A stretch of DNA of 64,000 nt from Neobacillus niacini (lineage in GTDB: Bacteria > Bacillota > Bacilli > Bacillales > Cytobacillaceae), in assembly GCF_023715785.1 (NCBI RefSeq), contig NZ_JAMBOX010000004.1, forward strand, positions 62,001 to 126,000. The letters run 5' to 3'. A model generated the notes under the pieces. It had not been told where the DNA came from, did no database searches, and saw only the letters and a program-made list of their open reading frames with translations. The position numbers and the translations under genes were made by a program. Shown here piece after piece: positions 47,993 through 57,769 of the stretch. The number at the start of each line of letters is the position of its first letter. Position 1 is the stretch's first letter.

Positions 47993-48020
47993 AACCAAAA
48001 TGGGTTGATAGCATATTGTA
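47993..48020 (+). promoter_or_regulatory. Candidate SigK promoter upstream of yqfQ
   Basis: AACC at 47993-47996 fits the SigK -35 mACm, and GCATATTGTA at 48011-48020 fits the -10 gCATAnnnTA in every defined position, with AC and CATA 16 bases apart. The start codon is about 110 bases downstream. In the rest of the 310-base gap before yqfQ I see only the yqfQ RBS. Confidence 0.5.
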
Positions 48021-48131
48021 AACCAAGGGGGTAACGTATAACTTGCGTACTTTACGAGGCGAATGCACCTTAGGTGTAATGCGGGTACAAACGCCTGTTA
48101 ACGTGTAAACGAAGAGAGGAGGCTGACAGGT

Positions 48132-48869
48132 ATGCAGCCAAGACCTATGTTTCCGATTCAAGGGGGGATGGGACCGCCCGGAGCTGGTCTCCTTGGCGGT
48201 GGTGGTTCAATGATGAGACAAGGAGCCGGCTTGTTTGGGGGTGGACGGCCGATGGGCGGTTTAGGCGGAACCGGCCTATTTGGCGGCGGAAGATCGATGA
48301 TGGGACAGACGGGAGGCCCATTTGGCGGAATGATGGGCGGCCAGCAAATGGGCCGTGGCGGCGGTTTGTTGTCCAGACTATTGGGAAGAGGAAATCCAAT
48401 GAGCGGAATGATGGGTGGGCCGGGCGGAATGATGAGCGCGGCCGGAAGAGCAGCAGGAGGCGGCGGCGGGCTGCTCCAATCGCTGTCAAATCCAGGCGGA
48501 CTTATGAATATGCTCAACAATACCCAGCAGCTAATCAGAACGGCTCAATCAATTGCCCCGATGGTCCAGCAGTACGGCCCATTGGTTAGGAGTCTTCCGG
48601 GATTATGGAAGCTTTATCGCGGGTTGAAAAACTCAGACGATACGGAGTCATCAGAAAAATCAACGGCAAAGACTACGACCAAGAACCGTGATGAATCCTC
48701 GGATACTGAAGCTACAACAAAAAACAGAGCTACGAAGAAAAGGACTGGCAAAAAGAGAACTGGCACGACGACTAAACAAAAGAGCACTGGCACGACGACT
48801 AAACAAAAGACCACTTCCGAAAAACCTCGGCAGCAACGAGGGACATCGGTCCCAAAATTATATATCTGA
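48132..48869 (+). CDS. yqfQ: YqfQ/VrrA-family glycine-rich protein
   Basis: A 245-residue low-complexity protein in three parts: a Gly/Met-rich region with GLFGGGR-type repeats (1-115), the YqfQ core (NMLNNTQQLIRTAQSIAPMV to GLWKLYRGLKN, about 125-170), and a Thr/Lys/Gln-rich tail with tandem repeats. In B. anthracis the homologue vrrA is the classic variable-number tandem-repeat locus. A spore-envelope role is suggested by the late-sporulation promoter candidate but not shown. GGAGG is 9 bases before the ATG. Confidence 0.8.
   Translation: MQPRPMFPIQGGMGPPGAGLLGGGGSMMRQGAGLFGGGRPMGGLGGTGLFGGGRSMMGQTGGPFGGMMGGQQMGRGGGLLSRLLGRGNPMSGMMGGPGGMMSAAGRAAGGGGGLLQSLSNPGGLMNMLNNTQQLIRTAQSIAPMVQQYGPLVRSLPGLWKLYRGLKNSDDTESSEKSTAKTTTKNRDESSDTEATTKNRATKKRTGKKRTGTTTKQKSTGTTTKQKTTSEKPRQQRGTSVPKLYI
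48759..48812 (+). repeat. Two 27-bp tandem repeats in yqfQ
   Basis: Two copies (48759-48785 and 48786-48812) encode TGTTTKQKS and TGTTTKQKT. They differ only near their last bases. An in-frame nine-codon repeat can expand or contract without a frameshift. Confidence 0.85.
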
Positions 48870-48874
48870 ATGAT

Positions 48875-48907
48875 GGAATGCTGCGGGCACTACTCCAGCA
48901 TTCTTTT
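48875..48907 (+). terminator. Terminator of yqfQ
   Basis: GAATGCTG (48876-48883) pairs with CAGCATTC (48896-48903), then TTTT. Confidence 0.82.
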
Positions 48908-49024
48908 CATTTTTACATAACCACAAGACACCAGGAAAAATGTATCTTTGTATTATTTCTATTAGTTTTATATAATAAACACGTAGACTATTAAATTTAA
49001 GCCTTTATCAGGAGGATAAAATAA

Positions 49025-49969
49025 ATGCAAATTATCAAGATTTCCCCGCGCGGCTATTGTTATGGTGTTGTCGATGCCATGGTGATTGCCAGAAATGCCG
49101 CTTTGGATAAAACTTTGCCCCGTCCGATTTATATTCTCGGAATGATTGTCCATAACAAACATGTTACCGATGCATTTGAAGAGGAAGGAATTATTACCCT
49201 AGACGGAAAAAACCGCATGGATATCCTTGAAAAAGTCGATAAAGGAACCGTCATCTTTACGGCACATGGCATTTCTCCGGAAGTTAGGGAGCTTGCCAAA
49301 AAGAAGGGCCTCGTCGCGATTGATGCTACGTGCCCGGATGTAACAAGAACACATGACCTAATTCAAGAAAAAGCACAGCTGGGCTATCAGACTATCTATA
49401 TTGGCAAAAAAGGTCACCCAGAACCGGAAGGCGCGCTTGGCGTTGCGCCAGGTATGGTGCATTTAGTCGAAACACCCGCTGATGTTGAAGCCTTAGAACT
49501 GGATTATGATAAATTGATTGTCACCAACCAAACAACGATGAGCCAATGGGACGTTTCCGACACAATGAAAAAGGTTCAGGAGAAGTATCCGCATGTTGAG
49601 GTCCACAATGAGATTTGCCATGCGACCCAAATTCGTCAGGAAGCTGTCGCCGAGCAGGCGCAGCAGGCAGATGTAACCATTGTAGTCGGTGACCCAAAAA
49701 GCAATAACTCCAATCGTCTGGCACAGGTTTCGCAGGAAATTGCTGGAACAAAGGCTTATCGGATAGCCGATATCACCGAACTGGACATAGAGTGGATCAA
49801 GGATGCCAAAACAGTGGCTGTTACCGCTGGTGCCTCGACCCCTACACCAATTACAAAAGAAGTGATCAGCTTCCTTGAACAATTTGATCCGAATAACGAA
49901 GCCACTTGGGAGCGCAGAAAAAACGTCCCGTTAAACAAAATTTTGCCGAAAGTTAAAAAAGAGAGCTAA
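49025..49969 (+). CDS. ispH: 4-hydroxy-3-methylbut-2-enyl diphosphate reductase IspH
   Basis: Last enzyme of the MEP pathway; makes IPP and DMAPP from HMBPP. The 314-residue protein carries the three cluster cysteines Cys12 (RGYCYGV), Cys103 (DATCPDV) and Cys198 (NEICHAT), with TNQTTMS and the catalytic-type Glu/His residues of the family. AGGAGG precedes ATG 49025. Confidence 0.95.
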   Translation: MQIIKISPRGYCYGVVDAMVIARNAALDKTLPRPIYILGMIVHNKHVTDAFEEEGIITLDGKNRMDILEKVDKGTVIFTAHGISPEVRELAKKKGLVAIDATCPDVTRTHDLIQEKAQLGYQTIYIGKKGHPEPEGALGVAPGMVHLVETPADVEALELDYDKLIVTNQTTMSQWDVSDTMKKVQEKYPHVEVHNEICHATQIRQEAVAEQAQQADVTIVVGDPKSNNSNRLAQVSQEIAGTKAYRIADITELDIEWIKDAKTVAVTAGASTPTPITKEVISFLEQFDPNNEATWERRKNVPLNKILPKVKKES

Positions 49970-49970
49970 A

Positions 49971-49997
49971 AAACCGGTCTGCCGACCGGTTTTTTTA
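49971..49997. terminator. Bidirectional terminator ispH/yqfO
   Basis: AAACCGGTC and GACCGGTTT with loop TGCC and a seven-T run on the plus strand. Confidence 0.88.
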
Positions 49998-51110
49998 TAC
50001 ATACTTAAATGGATTTGTATCGACTTCTGATGGAAATATCTCCACTTGGTAGCCTTCGTCCTGGCACATTTGCTGCAATGTTTTTGTTAGTCCTTTTTTC
50101 ATGACTTTTTCGACGTTATGACCCGGATCGATCATATTGAGGCCCTGCATCATCGCATCGTGTGCGGTATGATAATAAATATCTCCAGTTACATATACAT
50201 CAGCGCCCTTAAATTTGGCATGGGAGAAGTATTTATTGCCATCGCCGCCCAGCACAGCAACCTTGGAAACCTTATCATGTAAATCTCCTATAACCCGTAC
50301 TCGTTCGACATCAAGAGCAGATTTTACTTTTTCCGCAAACTCACCTAATGTCGTTTGAGCAATTTTTCCAATCCGGCCAAGTCCGAGAGCCTCTCCCTTG
50401 TTATCAAGCGGATATAGATCATAGGCGACCTCTTCATAAGGATGGGCCTTTATCATGGCCGTTACGGCCTTTTTAACCAAAGTCTCAGGAACAATTGTTT
50501 CAATGCGCACTTCTTCAACCGCTTCTAGCTCACCGGTTTTTCCAATATACGGGTTGGTATCTGCACCTGGCTTAAAGCGGCCGGTCCCCGCCCCTGTGAA
50601 GGAACAATGGCTGTAATTGCCGATGAAACCGGCACCGGCATTGCCAAGCGCCTCCCTGACTTGATCAGCATGGCTTACCGGCACAAAGATGACCAGTTTT
50701 TTAAGCTTAGTATCAAAAGTCGGCACCAAGACCTCGGTCCCTTCCAACCCCAATGCCTCGGCCAGCCAATCATTGACTCCGCCTTTAGCCACATCAAGGT
50801 TCGTATGGGCCGCATATACCGCAATATCATTTTTAATTAACTTTTCAATCATCCGTCCCGGAATGGTATCCGTCATGATATTTTTCAACGGGCGAAAAAT
50901 AGGTGGATGATGGGCAATAATTAGCTGGACATCTTTTTCAATTGCTTCGTCAATGACATTTTCAAGAACATCGAGGGCAATCATCACCCTTTCCACCTTT
51001 TTATTTAAGCGGCCAATCTGCAGGCCAATCTTATCCCCTTCCACGGCCAAGTTTTTCGGTGAAAATTTCTCAAACAACCCAATAATCTCATGACCATTAG
51101 GAATTTTCAT
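49995..51110 (-). CDS. yqfO: Nif3-like dinuclear metal protein YqfO
   Basis: A 371-residue Nif3/DUF34 protein. The dinuclear metal motif LIIAHHPPIFRPLKN and the C-terminal VTGDIYYHTAHDAM frame a PII-like insertion of about 100 residues (KKLVIFVPVSHADQVREALG), typical of the Gram-positive form. A GTP cyclohydrolase-like or stress role has been discussed; the real function is unsettled. It overlaps trmK by 14 bases, as in B. subtilis. Confidence 0.9.
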   Translation of the reverse strand: MKIPNGHEIIGLFEKFSPKNLAVEGDKIGLQIGRLNKKVERVMIALDVLENVIDEAIEKDVQLIIAHHPPIFRPLKNIMTDTIPGRMIEKLIKNDIAVYAAHTNLDVAKGGVNDWLAEALGLEGTEVLVPTFDTKLKKLVIFVPVSHADQVREALGNAGAGFIGNYSHCSFTGAGTGRFKPGADTNPYIGKTGELEAVEEVRIETIVPETLVKKAVTAMIKAHPYEEVAYDLYPLDNKGEALGLGRIGKIAQTTLGEFAEKVKSALDVERVRVIGDLHDKVSKVAVLGGDGNKYFSHAKFKGADVYVTGDIYYHTAHDAMMQGLNMIDPGHNVEKVMKKGLTKTLQQMCQDEGYQVEIFPSEVDTNPFKYV

Positions 51111-51816
51111 GTGCTAACGCCTCCTCAACCAGTCTTATTTTTATTAACAGCTCCTGTTTTTTTTCATTCGTTCCAGGGGTCTGTGCTGCCCCTTCAAGCT
51201 GCTGGATGATTTTTTGCCAATTTTTGATTTCTGAGAGCCATTTTTTCTCAAAAGCAGCAGACTTCGTTTGGAGCAAGAAAGGTCCCATTAACAGACCCCT
51301 TGGCAAATTTTCTGTATAAGGCTTATGTGGGTCCCCTTTTTCGGCAGCCAGAATCTCGTAAATTTTCCCATCCTCTTCCAGGATTTCTTCAGCGATAAGT
51401 TCCCAGCCATTCTCAAGGAACCACTTGCGAATGGCTTCCGCGCCAATATTAGGCTGCAGGACAAGCCTATTTACCGATCCGAGCTTTTCCTTTCCCGCTT
51501 CTAAAATACTGGCAATTAAAGTACCACCCATCCCAGCAATCGTAATGCAATCGACTTCTCCTGCTCCAATAACATCAAGCCCATCCCCCATCCTGACTGA
51601 AATCTGGTGGGTTAATCCTTCTGACAATACATTTTTCTCCGCAGAATGGAACGGGCCTGCTGCAACTTCACCGGCAATTGCAAACGGAATTCCGCTATTT
51701 TTAACCAAATAACATGGCAAATAGGCATGATCCGAGCCAATATCGGCGACCCTTGCACGATTTGGAACATACTTGGCGACCGTTTCCAGTCGCTTTGATA
51801 ACTTATCTGTATTCAA
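51097..51816 (-). CDS. trmK: tRNA (adenine22-N1)-methyltransferase TrmK
   Basis: Methylates A22 of tRNA. The 239-residue protein has the SAM motif VADIGSDHAYLPCYLV (about 23-38), DCITIAGMGGTLI and QPNIGAEAIRKWF, followed by a C-terminal coiled coil. Translationally coupled to yqfO. Confidence 0.93.
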   Translation of the reverse strand: MNTDKLSKRLETVAKYVPNRARVADIGSDHAYLPCYLVKNSGIPFAIAGEVAAGPFHSAEKNVLSEGLTHQISVRMGDGLDVIGAGEVDCITIAGMGGTLIASILEAGKEKLGSVNRLVLQPNIGAEAIRKWFLENGWELIAEEILEEDGKIYEILAAEKGDPHKPYTENLPRGLLMGPFLLQTKSAAFEKKWLSEIKNWQKIIQQLEGAAQTPGTNEKKQELLIKIRLVEEALAHENS

Positions 51817-51855
51817 ATATTTACACCACTCTTTAAAATATGTCTGTCTTAATAA

Positions 51856-51887
51856 TATAAAAGGTCCTTTGCAGATGCAAAGAACCT
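51856..51887 (-). terminator. Terminator of cccA
   Basis: On the minus strand AGGTTCTTTGC and GCAAAGGACCT (one mismatch) with loop ATCT, then TTTT. Confidence 0.85.
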
Positions 51888-51907
51888 GTGAAGTGCATTT
51901 GAAAAAA

Positions 51908-52270
51908 TTACTTTAAATTAGAAATAAAATCAGCCATGGCATCAATCTGGGCTGGTTGTAAAGATTGCGGCGGCATGCTGCCTTTACCTTTGGTAATGAT
52001 TTCTGCAACCTGTTCTTTAGATAATCCGGTACCCTTTAATTTTGGACCGACAACCCCTTGATATTGATCGCCGTGACAGGCAATACAAGATTGCTTATAG
52101 ATGTCCTCCGGCTTTGTCGCGGCAACTTCTGTTTTCTCGTTTCCGCCGCCTTCCCCATTTTCCTTTGCAAGTTCTTTCGCATCACCAAGGCCTTTGAACG
52201 ACAATATGAACATCAGTGCAATTCCAAAAACCATGATAAGAATGTAAGGAATAACTGGATTTCGTTTCAC
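51908..52270 (-). CDS. cccA: Membrane-anchored cytochrome c550
   Basis: A 120-residue small cytochrome c. An N-terminal anchor (about 7-26) is followed by a flexible Gly/Glu linker and the haem domain with CIACH (Cys62, Cys65, His66) and the axial Met99 in GKGSMPPQ. It carries electrons to terminal oxidases on the outer membrane face. It lies between sigA and trmK as in B. subtilis. Confidence 0.93.
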   Translation of the reverse strand: MKRNPVIPYILIMVFGIALMFILSFKGLGDAKELAKENGEGGGNEKTEVAATKPEDIYKQSCIACHGDQYQGVVGPKLKGTGLSKEQVAEIITKGKGSMPPQSLQPAQIDAMADFISNLK

Positions 52271-52410
52271 GATATAACCTCCCTTATGTACGTATAACGG
52301 TTAAATAAATAAATCGACTGCAAACAACTACTATTTTACTTTAAAATGTCCGGAAGGGAAAGACCTAAACTTATTTTATCACTATAATCTTTAATAAAAA
52401 TAAAGTAAAC

Positions 52411-52443
52411 CAAAAGAGGCTGACGATTTTTGTCCAGCCTCTT
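52411..52443 (-). terminator. Terminator of the acyl-CoA dehydrogenase gene
   Basis: AAGAGGCTG and CAGCCTCTT with a 12-base loop, followed by TT on the minus strand. Confidence 0.82.
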
Positions 52444-52467
52444 GTTAACTTTCCCTATTTTATTAGA

Positions 52468-53607
52468 TTAACAACCAATCAATCTTGAAATGACCATTCT
52501 TTGAACCTCCGAGGTGCCCTCGCCGATTTCAAGGAGTTTGGCATCACGCATCATCCGCTCTACATGGTATTCCTTCATGTACCCGTATCCGCCATGAATT
52601 TGTACAGCTTGGCTGGTTACTTCCATGCAAATTTCCGATGCATACAACTTGCACATTGCCGCCTCCTTGGAAAACGGTCTTCCTTGGTCCTTCAACCAAG
52701 CCGCTTTATAAACCATATTCCGGGCGAGTTCAATTTTAAGGGCCATATCGGCCAGCTTAAATTGGATTGCCTGGAAGGATGAAAGCGATTTGCCAAACTG
52801 CTTCCGCTCCTTAGCATAGGCCAGCGCCTTTTCAAAAGCTCCTTGGGCAATTCCTACAGCCATTGCCCCAATTCCGATCCGGCCGCCATCAAGGGTAATT
52901 AAAAATTGTTTAAAGCCCTCACCGCGCTTGCCCAACAAATTATCAACTGGCACTCTTACTTCTTCTAACACCAGTTCCGTCGTATTGGATGAATTCAACC
53001 CCATTTTTTCATAGTTATCAATGATAGAAAATCCTATGCTGTTCGTCGGGACAATAATCGCACTAATTTCCTTTTCCCCATGCTTTTCACCGGTAATGGC
53101 GGTTAGGGCCAAGTGCTTGGCAAAACTGGCATTGGTAATAAAGCATTTATTGCCATTGATGACAAATTCGCCATTCTCTTCCTTGGCAGTTGTACGGGTG
53201 CCGCCTGCATCCGAACCGGCATTCGGTTCGGTGAGCCCGAAGGCACCGAATGATTCACCGGTACAAATGGGGGTTAAGTATTTTTGCTTTTGTTCCTCCG
53301 TTCCGAACAAGTAAAGCGGAGCGCCACCCAAAGATATATGTGCCGAATATGTAATTCCCGTAGAACCGCATACTCTGCTTAACTCTTCAACAACAATCGC
53401 AAAACTGATCGTATCAGCCCCGCCTCCCCCGTATTGTTCCGGAAAGGGCAGTCCCATTATGCCTATGTCTGCCAACTTTTTAAAAATCTCAACTGGAAAT
53501 TGTTTGGTCCGGTCACGCTCAATTGCACTTGGAGCCACCTCTTCTTCGGCAAACTGGCGAATTGTCCGCTTGATCATCTCCTGTTCCGAAGTTAAATCAA
53601 AGTTCAC
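52468..53607 (-). CDS. Acyl-CoA dehydrogenase
   Basis: A flavoprotein of about 379 residues that introduces the alpha-beta double bond of acyl-CoA. Family blocks are GAFGLTEPNAGSDAGGTRT (FAD/substrate), CFITNASFA, and RDAKLLEIGEGTSEVQR, which holds the catalytic glutamate of short-chain enzymes. The likely start is GTG 53607 (MNFDLTSEQEM), as GGGGGG is in proper range; the ATG two codons earlier (53613) touches the SD, and the open frame extends 23 codons beyond it. Not part of this segment in B. subtilis. Confidence 0.88.
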   Translation of the reverse strand: MNFDLTSEQEMIKRTIRQFAEEEVAPSAIERDRTKQFPVEIFKKLADIGIMGLPFPEQYGGGGADTISFAIVVEELSRVCGSTGITYSAHISLGGAPLYLFGTEEQKQKYLTPICTGESFGAFGLTEPNAGSDAGGTRTTAKEENGEFVINGNKCFITNASFAKHLALTAITGEKHGEKEISAIIVPTNSIGFSIIDNYEKMGLNSSNTTELVLEEVRVPVDNLLGKRGEGFKQFLITLDGGRIGIGAMAVGIAQGAFEKALAYAKERKQFGKSLSSFQAIQFKLADMALKIELARNMVYKAAWLKDQGRPFSKEAAMCKLYASEICMEVTSQAVQIHGGYGYMKEYHVERMMRDAKLLEIGEGTSEVQRMVISRLIGC

Positions 53608-53613
53608 TTCCAT

Positions 53614-53926
53614 CCCCCCACAAGCTTTTTTGTATGCGCTTTCTTTATTATTATACGTGGGGCAACTGATGTTTCTCAACATTTAAAAACTTTCAAAAAT
53701 ATTTTATTATCTAAATATAATGGGTATATTCATTAATAATTCCTTGAATCCTCTTTACTTACTGACAATATAGTGCATTTTACGTGCATTTCCTTTTCTA
53801 AAAAAACAAAGTAAGGGGCTTTTGCTAATTATTTTTTCAAGGTGCATTTGCAAAATGAGAGACAATTCAGTAAAATAAATTACAACTACAGAAAATGCTT
53901 TCATTTCCAGAGATGTAGGCATCAGG
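53614..53926. other. Intergenic region upstream of the acyl-CoA dehydrogenase gene
   Basis: About 310 bases, AT-rich. A 69-codon frame at 53755-53964 on the minus strand has no RBS and overlaps the sigA terminator. I see no RNA structure other than that terminator. Confidence 0.5.
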
Positions 53927-53966
53927 CAAAAAAAATAGTTTACCTCTGTTAGGAAGTAAACCATTT
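53927..53966 (-). terminator. Terminator of the dnaG-sigA operon
   Basis: ATGGTTTAC and GTAAACTAT (one mismatch) with a 12-base loop, followed by eight T on the minus strand. Confidence 0.82.
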
Positions 53967-53977
53967 TTTATCATATT

Positions 53978-55108
53978 TTATTCCAAGAAATCTTTTAGAC
54001 GTTTGCTGCGGCTAGGGTGACGCAGCTTCCGCAATGCTTTTGCTTCAATTTGCCGGATACGTTCGCGCGTGACACCGAAGACCTTTCCAACCTCTTCAAG
54101 AGTCCGGGTCCGGCCGTCATCAAGGCCAAAGCGAAGTCTGAGGACATTTTCTTCCCTGTCTGTTAATGTATCAAGGACATCTTCAAGCTGCTCCTTTAAA
54201 AGTTCATAGGCAGCATGCTCTGAAGGAGAGGTGGCATCCTGGTCTTCGATAAAATCGCCAAGATGGGAATCATCCTCTTCGCCAATTGGTGTTTCCAAAG
54301 AAACTGGCTCTTGAGCAATTTTTAAAATTTCTCTAACCTTATCCGGTGTTAAATCCATATCTTCGGCAATCTCCTCCGGAGTTGGTTCGCGGCCAAGGTC
54401 CTGGAGTAATTGACGCTGAACACGAATCAGCTTGTTGATCGTTTCAACCATATGGACCGGAATCCGAATCGTTCTGGCCTGGTCAGCTATGGCACGGGTA
54501 ATCGCCTGGCGGATCCACCATGTCGCATACGTACTGAATTTAAAGCCTTTACGATAATCAAACTTTTCAACAGCTTTGATAAGGCCCATATTGCCTTCTT
54601 GAATAAGGTCCAAGAACAGCATGCCCCGGCCGACATAGCGTTTGGCAATGCTGACAACGAGACGAAGGTTCGCTTCTGCCAGTCTGCGTTTTGCTTCTTC
54701 ATCGCCTTGTTCAATCCGGTGAGCCAAGTCAATTTCTTCTTCTGCAGACAGCAAATCAACGCGTCCAATTTCTTTTAAATACATTCTTACGGGGTCGTTT
54801 ATCTTTACCCCCGGCGGAACACTGAGATCATTTAAATCGAATTCGTCATCGTCCCCTTTTGCCAATTCCTTAACGCTAGGATCTTCCTCATCACTGTCAC
54901 CGACTAATTCGATTCCCTGATCACCCAGGAATTCAAAAAACTCATCCATTTGATGGGAATCCAATTCAAAGTTAGCCATTCTCTCGGCAATATCGTCATA
55001 TGCGAGGACACCGACTTTTTTTCCCATTTCCGTAATTTGATCTTTCACTTGTTCTAAGGTCAGTTCATTCTCAACCTCATTTGCGCGGGCTGACTTTTCA
55101 GCTGCCAT
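53978..55108 (-). CDS. sigA: Primary sigma factor SigA
   Basis: The housekeeping sigma factor, 376 residues. Region 1.1 is short and acidic. Regions 1.2-2.4 ([16 protein letters not shown] to [20 protein letters not shown]), region 3 and region 4.2 ([20 protein letters not shown]) are intact. GGAGG precedes ATG 55108. It follows dnaG by 30 bases in the macromolecular synthesis operon. Confidence 0.98.
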   Translation of the reverse strand: MAAEKSARANEVENELTLEQVKDQITEMGKKVGVLAYDDIAERMANFELDSHQMDEFFEFLGDQGIELVGDSDEEDPSVKELAKGDDDEFDLNDLSVPPGVKINDPVRMYLKEIGRVDLLSAEEEIDLAHRIEQGDEEAKRRLAEANLRLVVSIAKRYVGRGMLFLDLIQEGNMGLIKAVEKFDYRKGFKFSTYATWWIRQAITRAIADQARTIRIPVHMVETINKLIRVQRQLLQDLGREPTPEEIAEDMDLTPDKVREILKIAQEPVSLETPIGEEDDSHLGDFIEDQDATSPSEHAAYELLKEQLEDVLDTLTDREENVLRLRFGLDDGRTRTLEEVGKVFGVTRERIRQIEAKALRKLRHPSRSKRLKDFLE

Positions 55109-55138
55109 ATGGGGGCCCTCCTTCCAAAATCAAAGACA

Positions 55139-56959
55139 CTACACTGAATTTATAGATTTTCGTAATAATCCAATTTCTGCTAATAAAGTAACAGCTTTAG
55201 TAATATCACTTTGCCGTTCTGCTTCCTTTAATTCCACTTCTTTTTCTTTTATTTTTAACAACTTTTTATGATTCAACACCTGTTTGATATAATCAGTTAA
55301 TTCCTGATCGGATAATTCATCATTAAGTGACATCATTTCGATGTTGGCAACGATTCTTCTAAGATTCTCATCTTGAATATAGGATAGAAATGCGCTTGAA
55401 TCAGGATGCTCATGTTCTTCGTAAAATGCCAATAAATAGGTTATTATCGCCTGATGGTCATCGATATTAAACGTGTCTCCCGCCAATTTTTCTTGTACCT
55501 TATAGGCAGCTTCCCTATTTTTCAGCATATGAGCAATTAACCGTCTTTCAGCGGTATAGTAGGCAGGTTTTAATTCATTGGCTTGTTTTTGAATAAGCAT
55601 TGGCCTATGGTTTGTATCAGCTTTGCCTGCCGCCTGCTTTTTCTCCGCAAAATAAATCTGTCTTTCCTGCTGTTTTAACGAATCCAATGACAAGGAAAAT
55701 TCGGACGCTAGCTGTCGTAAATAATGGTCCTTTTCAACTGCTTTTGTCAGCTTGCTAATTTCTTTAATTATTGTTTCGATATAGGAAAGCCTATCTCCTT
55801 CATTTTTCAGATTTTTTCCTCTGCGGAAATAACGAAATTTAAACGCCATCCAAGTTAAACTTGCCCCAATGACTTCACTTCGGAATTTCTCTGGGCCATT
55901 TGCCTTAATATACTCATCCGGGTCCATGCCATCAGGCATAACAGCTACTTTAATTTGAAAACCGGCTTCATTAAGAAGGTTACCTGCCCTGAAGGCTGCT
56001 TCAATCCCTGCCTTATCGGAATCGTAGCAGATAGTCATGGCTTGGATGCTTTGACGCAATAGAGCGATATGGTCATCTGTCAAGGCTGTCCCCATCGTGG
56101 CTATGCCATTATCGACCCCAGCCCGATCAGCTGCAATGCAATCGGCAAACCCTTCAAATAAAACAGCTTGCTGCAATTTTTTTATAGCAGGTTTTGCCAA
56201 GTGGTAATTATATAAAATTTTGCTTTTATTAAAGATTGCCGTTTCAGGGCTGTTTAAATATTTGGGCTCTTCGGCCCCTAGTGTTCTCCCGGAAAAAGCA
56301 ATCGTATTGCCATTCTTATCAAATATCGGAAACATGATTCGGTCGCGAAACCGGTCGAAATAAGTGCCATCCCGTTCACGTTTTATAATGAGACCGGCCT
56401 TTTCCATCCATTCTGGGGGGAAGTGGCGTTTTGCAAGAAATTTCACGACAAAATCCCACGAATTTAACGAATATCCGATTTGAAACTTGTCAATCGACTC
56501 GTGGGTAAAGCCCCTTGCCAACAAATATTCCAAAGCATGCTGGCCTTCCTTTGTGTTTACCAATAAGTGATGATAAAATTTACGTAATAGTTCATGTGCT
56601 TCGTGAATCGATTGCAGCTCTTTGGATACCTTCGTCTCTTTATGGGCTGACGACAGATTGATATCCAGCTCCACATTGGCTTTGGCTGCCAGTTTTATCG
56701 CGGCTTCCTGAAAGGAGATGGCTTCAAGCTCCATTAAAAATGAAAAAACATTTCCTCCTGCTCCGCATCCGAAGCAATGAAAAATTTGTTTATCAGGTGA
56801 TACTGAAAAAGAGGGGGTGCTTTCCCCATGGAAAGGACACAAACCGAAGTAATTTCGCCCCTGCTTTTTCAATTGGACATAATCGCTGATGACCTCGACT
56901 ATATCGACAGCCTGACGAATTTGGCTTATTTTTTCCTCGGCAATCCGTTCCGCCTTCAT
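55139..56959 (-). CDS. dnaG: DNA primase
   Basis: Makes RNA primers for DNA replication. The 606-residue protein has the CHC2 zinc ribbon (Cys41, His44, Cys62, Cys65), the TOPRIM core with LFEGFADCIAADRAG and ICYDSDKAGIEAA, and a C-terminal DnaB-binding helical domain. The length is normal. Upstream in the operon lies only the decayed yqxD. Confidence 0.97.
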   Translation of the reverse strand: MKAERIAEEKISQIRQAVDIVEVISDYVQLKKQGRNYFGLCPFHGESTPSFSVSPDKQIFHCFGCGAGGNVFSFLMELEAISFQEAAIKLAAKANVELDINLSSAHKETKVSKELQSIHEAHELLRKFYHHLLVNTKEGQHALEYLLARGFTHESIDKFQIGYSLNSWDFVVKFLAKRHFPPEWMEKAGLIIKRERDGTYFDRFRDRIMFPIFDKNGNTIAFSGRTLGAEEPKYLNSPETAIFNKSKILYNYHLAKPAIKKLQQAVLFEGFADCIAADRAGVDNGIATMGTALTDDHIALLRQSIQAMTICYDSDKAGIEAAFRAGNLLNEAGFQIKVAVMPDGMDPDEYIKANGPEKFRSEVIGASLTWMAFKFRYFRRGKNLKNEGDRLSYIETIIKEISKLTKAVEKDHYLRQLASEFSLSLDSLKQQERQIYFAEKKQAAGKADTNHRPMLIQKQANELKPAYYTAERRLIAHMLKNREAAYKVQEKLAGDTFNIDDHQAIITYLLAFYEEHEHPDSSAFLSYIQDENLRRIVANIEMMSLNDELSDQELTDYIKQVLNHKKLLKIKEKEVELKEAERQSDITKAVTLLAEIGLLRKSINSV

Positions 56960-57045
56960 GGAATAACATCTCCATTTTTTTCGTACTACTTCTTATTCGG
57001 CAGAAAATCTTAAATTCCTGCAAATTTCGACAAAATTCTTCTTAA

Positions 57046-57483
57046 TTACGTCGTAAACCGTAACCGATCTTCCATTTGGAAAGGTTTTGGTCCTTTTCCC
57101 TACATGCCCCTTTTTCTTGCTTTGGCTTTTAAGAACCTGATATCCAGGGCAGTTTGGATATCTTTTTCTTCAAATAAAAACCCCTTTGGAGAACTCGTTT
57201 GGATCTCCTTAGGAAGTAAAGTGGATGCGAGGCCGATATCATGAGTAATAACAATGTCCTCTCGCTTGTCATGATTCATAATGAATAGATCCGCGGCTTC
57301 CTTTCCGGAATCAACATATTTCCAGCTAGTGTATGTATCCTTCTCGTTTGAATGGTGATTATAGGAAGCCACAAAAACAACTGGAACGGCAACTGTTGAA
57401 GCAATTTCGACAATCTCCGCTTTTACTGGACATGAATCTGCATCGACATATATTGTCGGAATGCCGATTATATCTGTACTAAT
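57046..57483 (-). pseudogene. yqxD: Decayed yqxD (YaiI/YqxD family, DUF188)
   Basis: The frame encodes YVDADSCPVKAEIVEIA, VVFVASYNHH, DSGKEAADLFIMNHDKREDI and ITHDIGLAST, the core of the DUF188 NYN/PIN-like family. Two defects are visible. Between the upstream stop and VDAD there is no ATG, GTG or TTG, only an ATT (57483-57481) about 9 bases after GGAG. A TAG at 57102-57100 stops the frame inside the conserved tail, while GKGPKPFQMEDRLRF continues in the same frame to a TAA at 57048-57046. An internal GTG (57372) would give a 90-residue product without the VDAD motif. Sequencing error is the alternative. Confidence 0.75.
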
Positions 57484-57739
57484 TCTACATCACTCCACAT
57501 ATTCCTTCTTTTCCGCTTAATTTTATTAATAAATCTCAGAAAGCAAACCTAAAGCGAAAAAGGATTTATGTCGAATATTTTTTTAGGTCTCCCCTTGACA
57601 TCTCACAATAAATAGTTTATTCGTTCACTAGCAACTCTAAACCTAAAAAGTATTATTTTTATCACAATTTTTTATTATAGTACATTCATTGGCTTTTTGC
57701 CATAATAATTTCTTCGTTTTTTATAGTTTTTTATATAGG

Positions 57740-57769
57740 AAAAAACACATAATCTGATGATTATGTGTT
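57740..57769 (-). terminator. Terminator of ppsR
   Basis: AACACATAATC and GATTATGTGTT with a short loop, then four T on the minus strand. It overlaps the stop codon of ppsR. Confidence 0.85.

Noticed and set aside
48158..48520. Proline-rich 120-codon frame on the minus strand
   Set aside because: It is the antisense of the glycine-rich codons of yqfQ and has no RBS.
53755..53964. 69-codon frame upstream of the acyl-CoA dehydrogenase gene
   Set aside because: No RBS, AT-rich composition, and it overlaps the sigA terminator.
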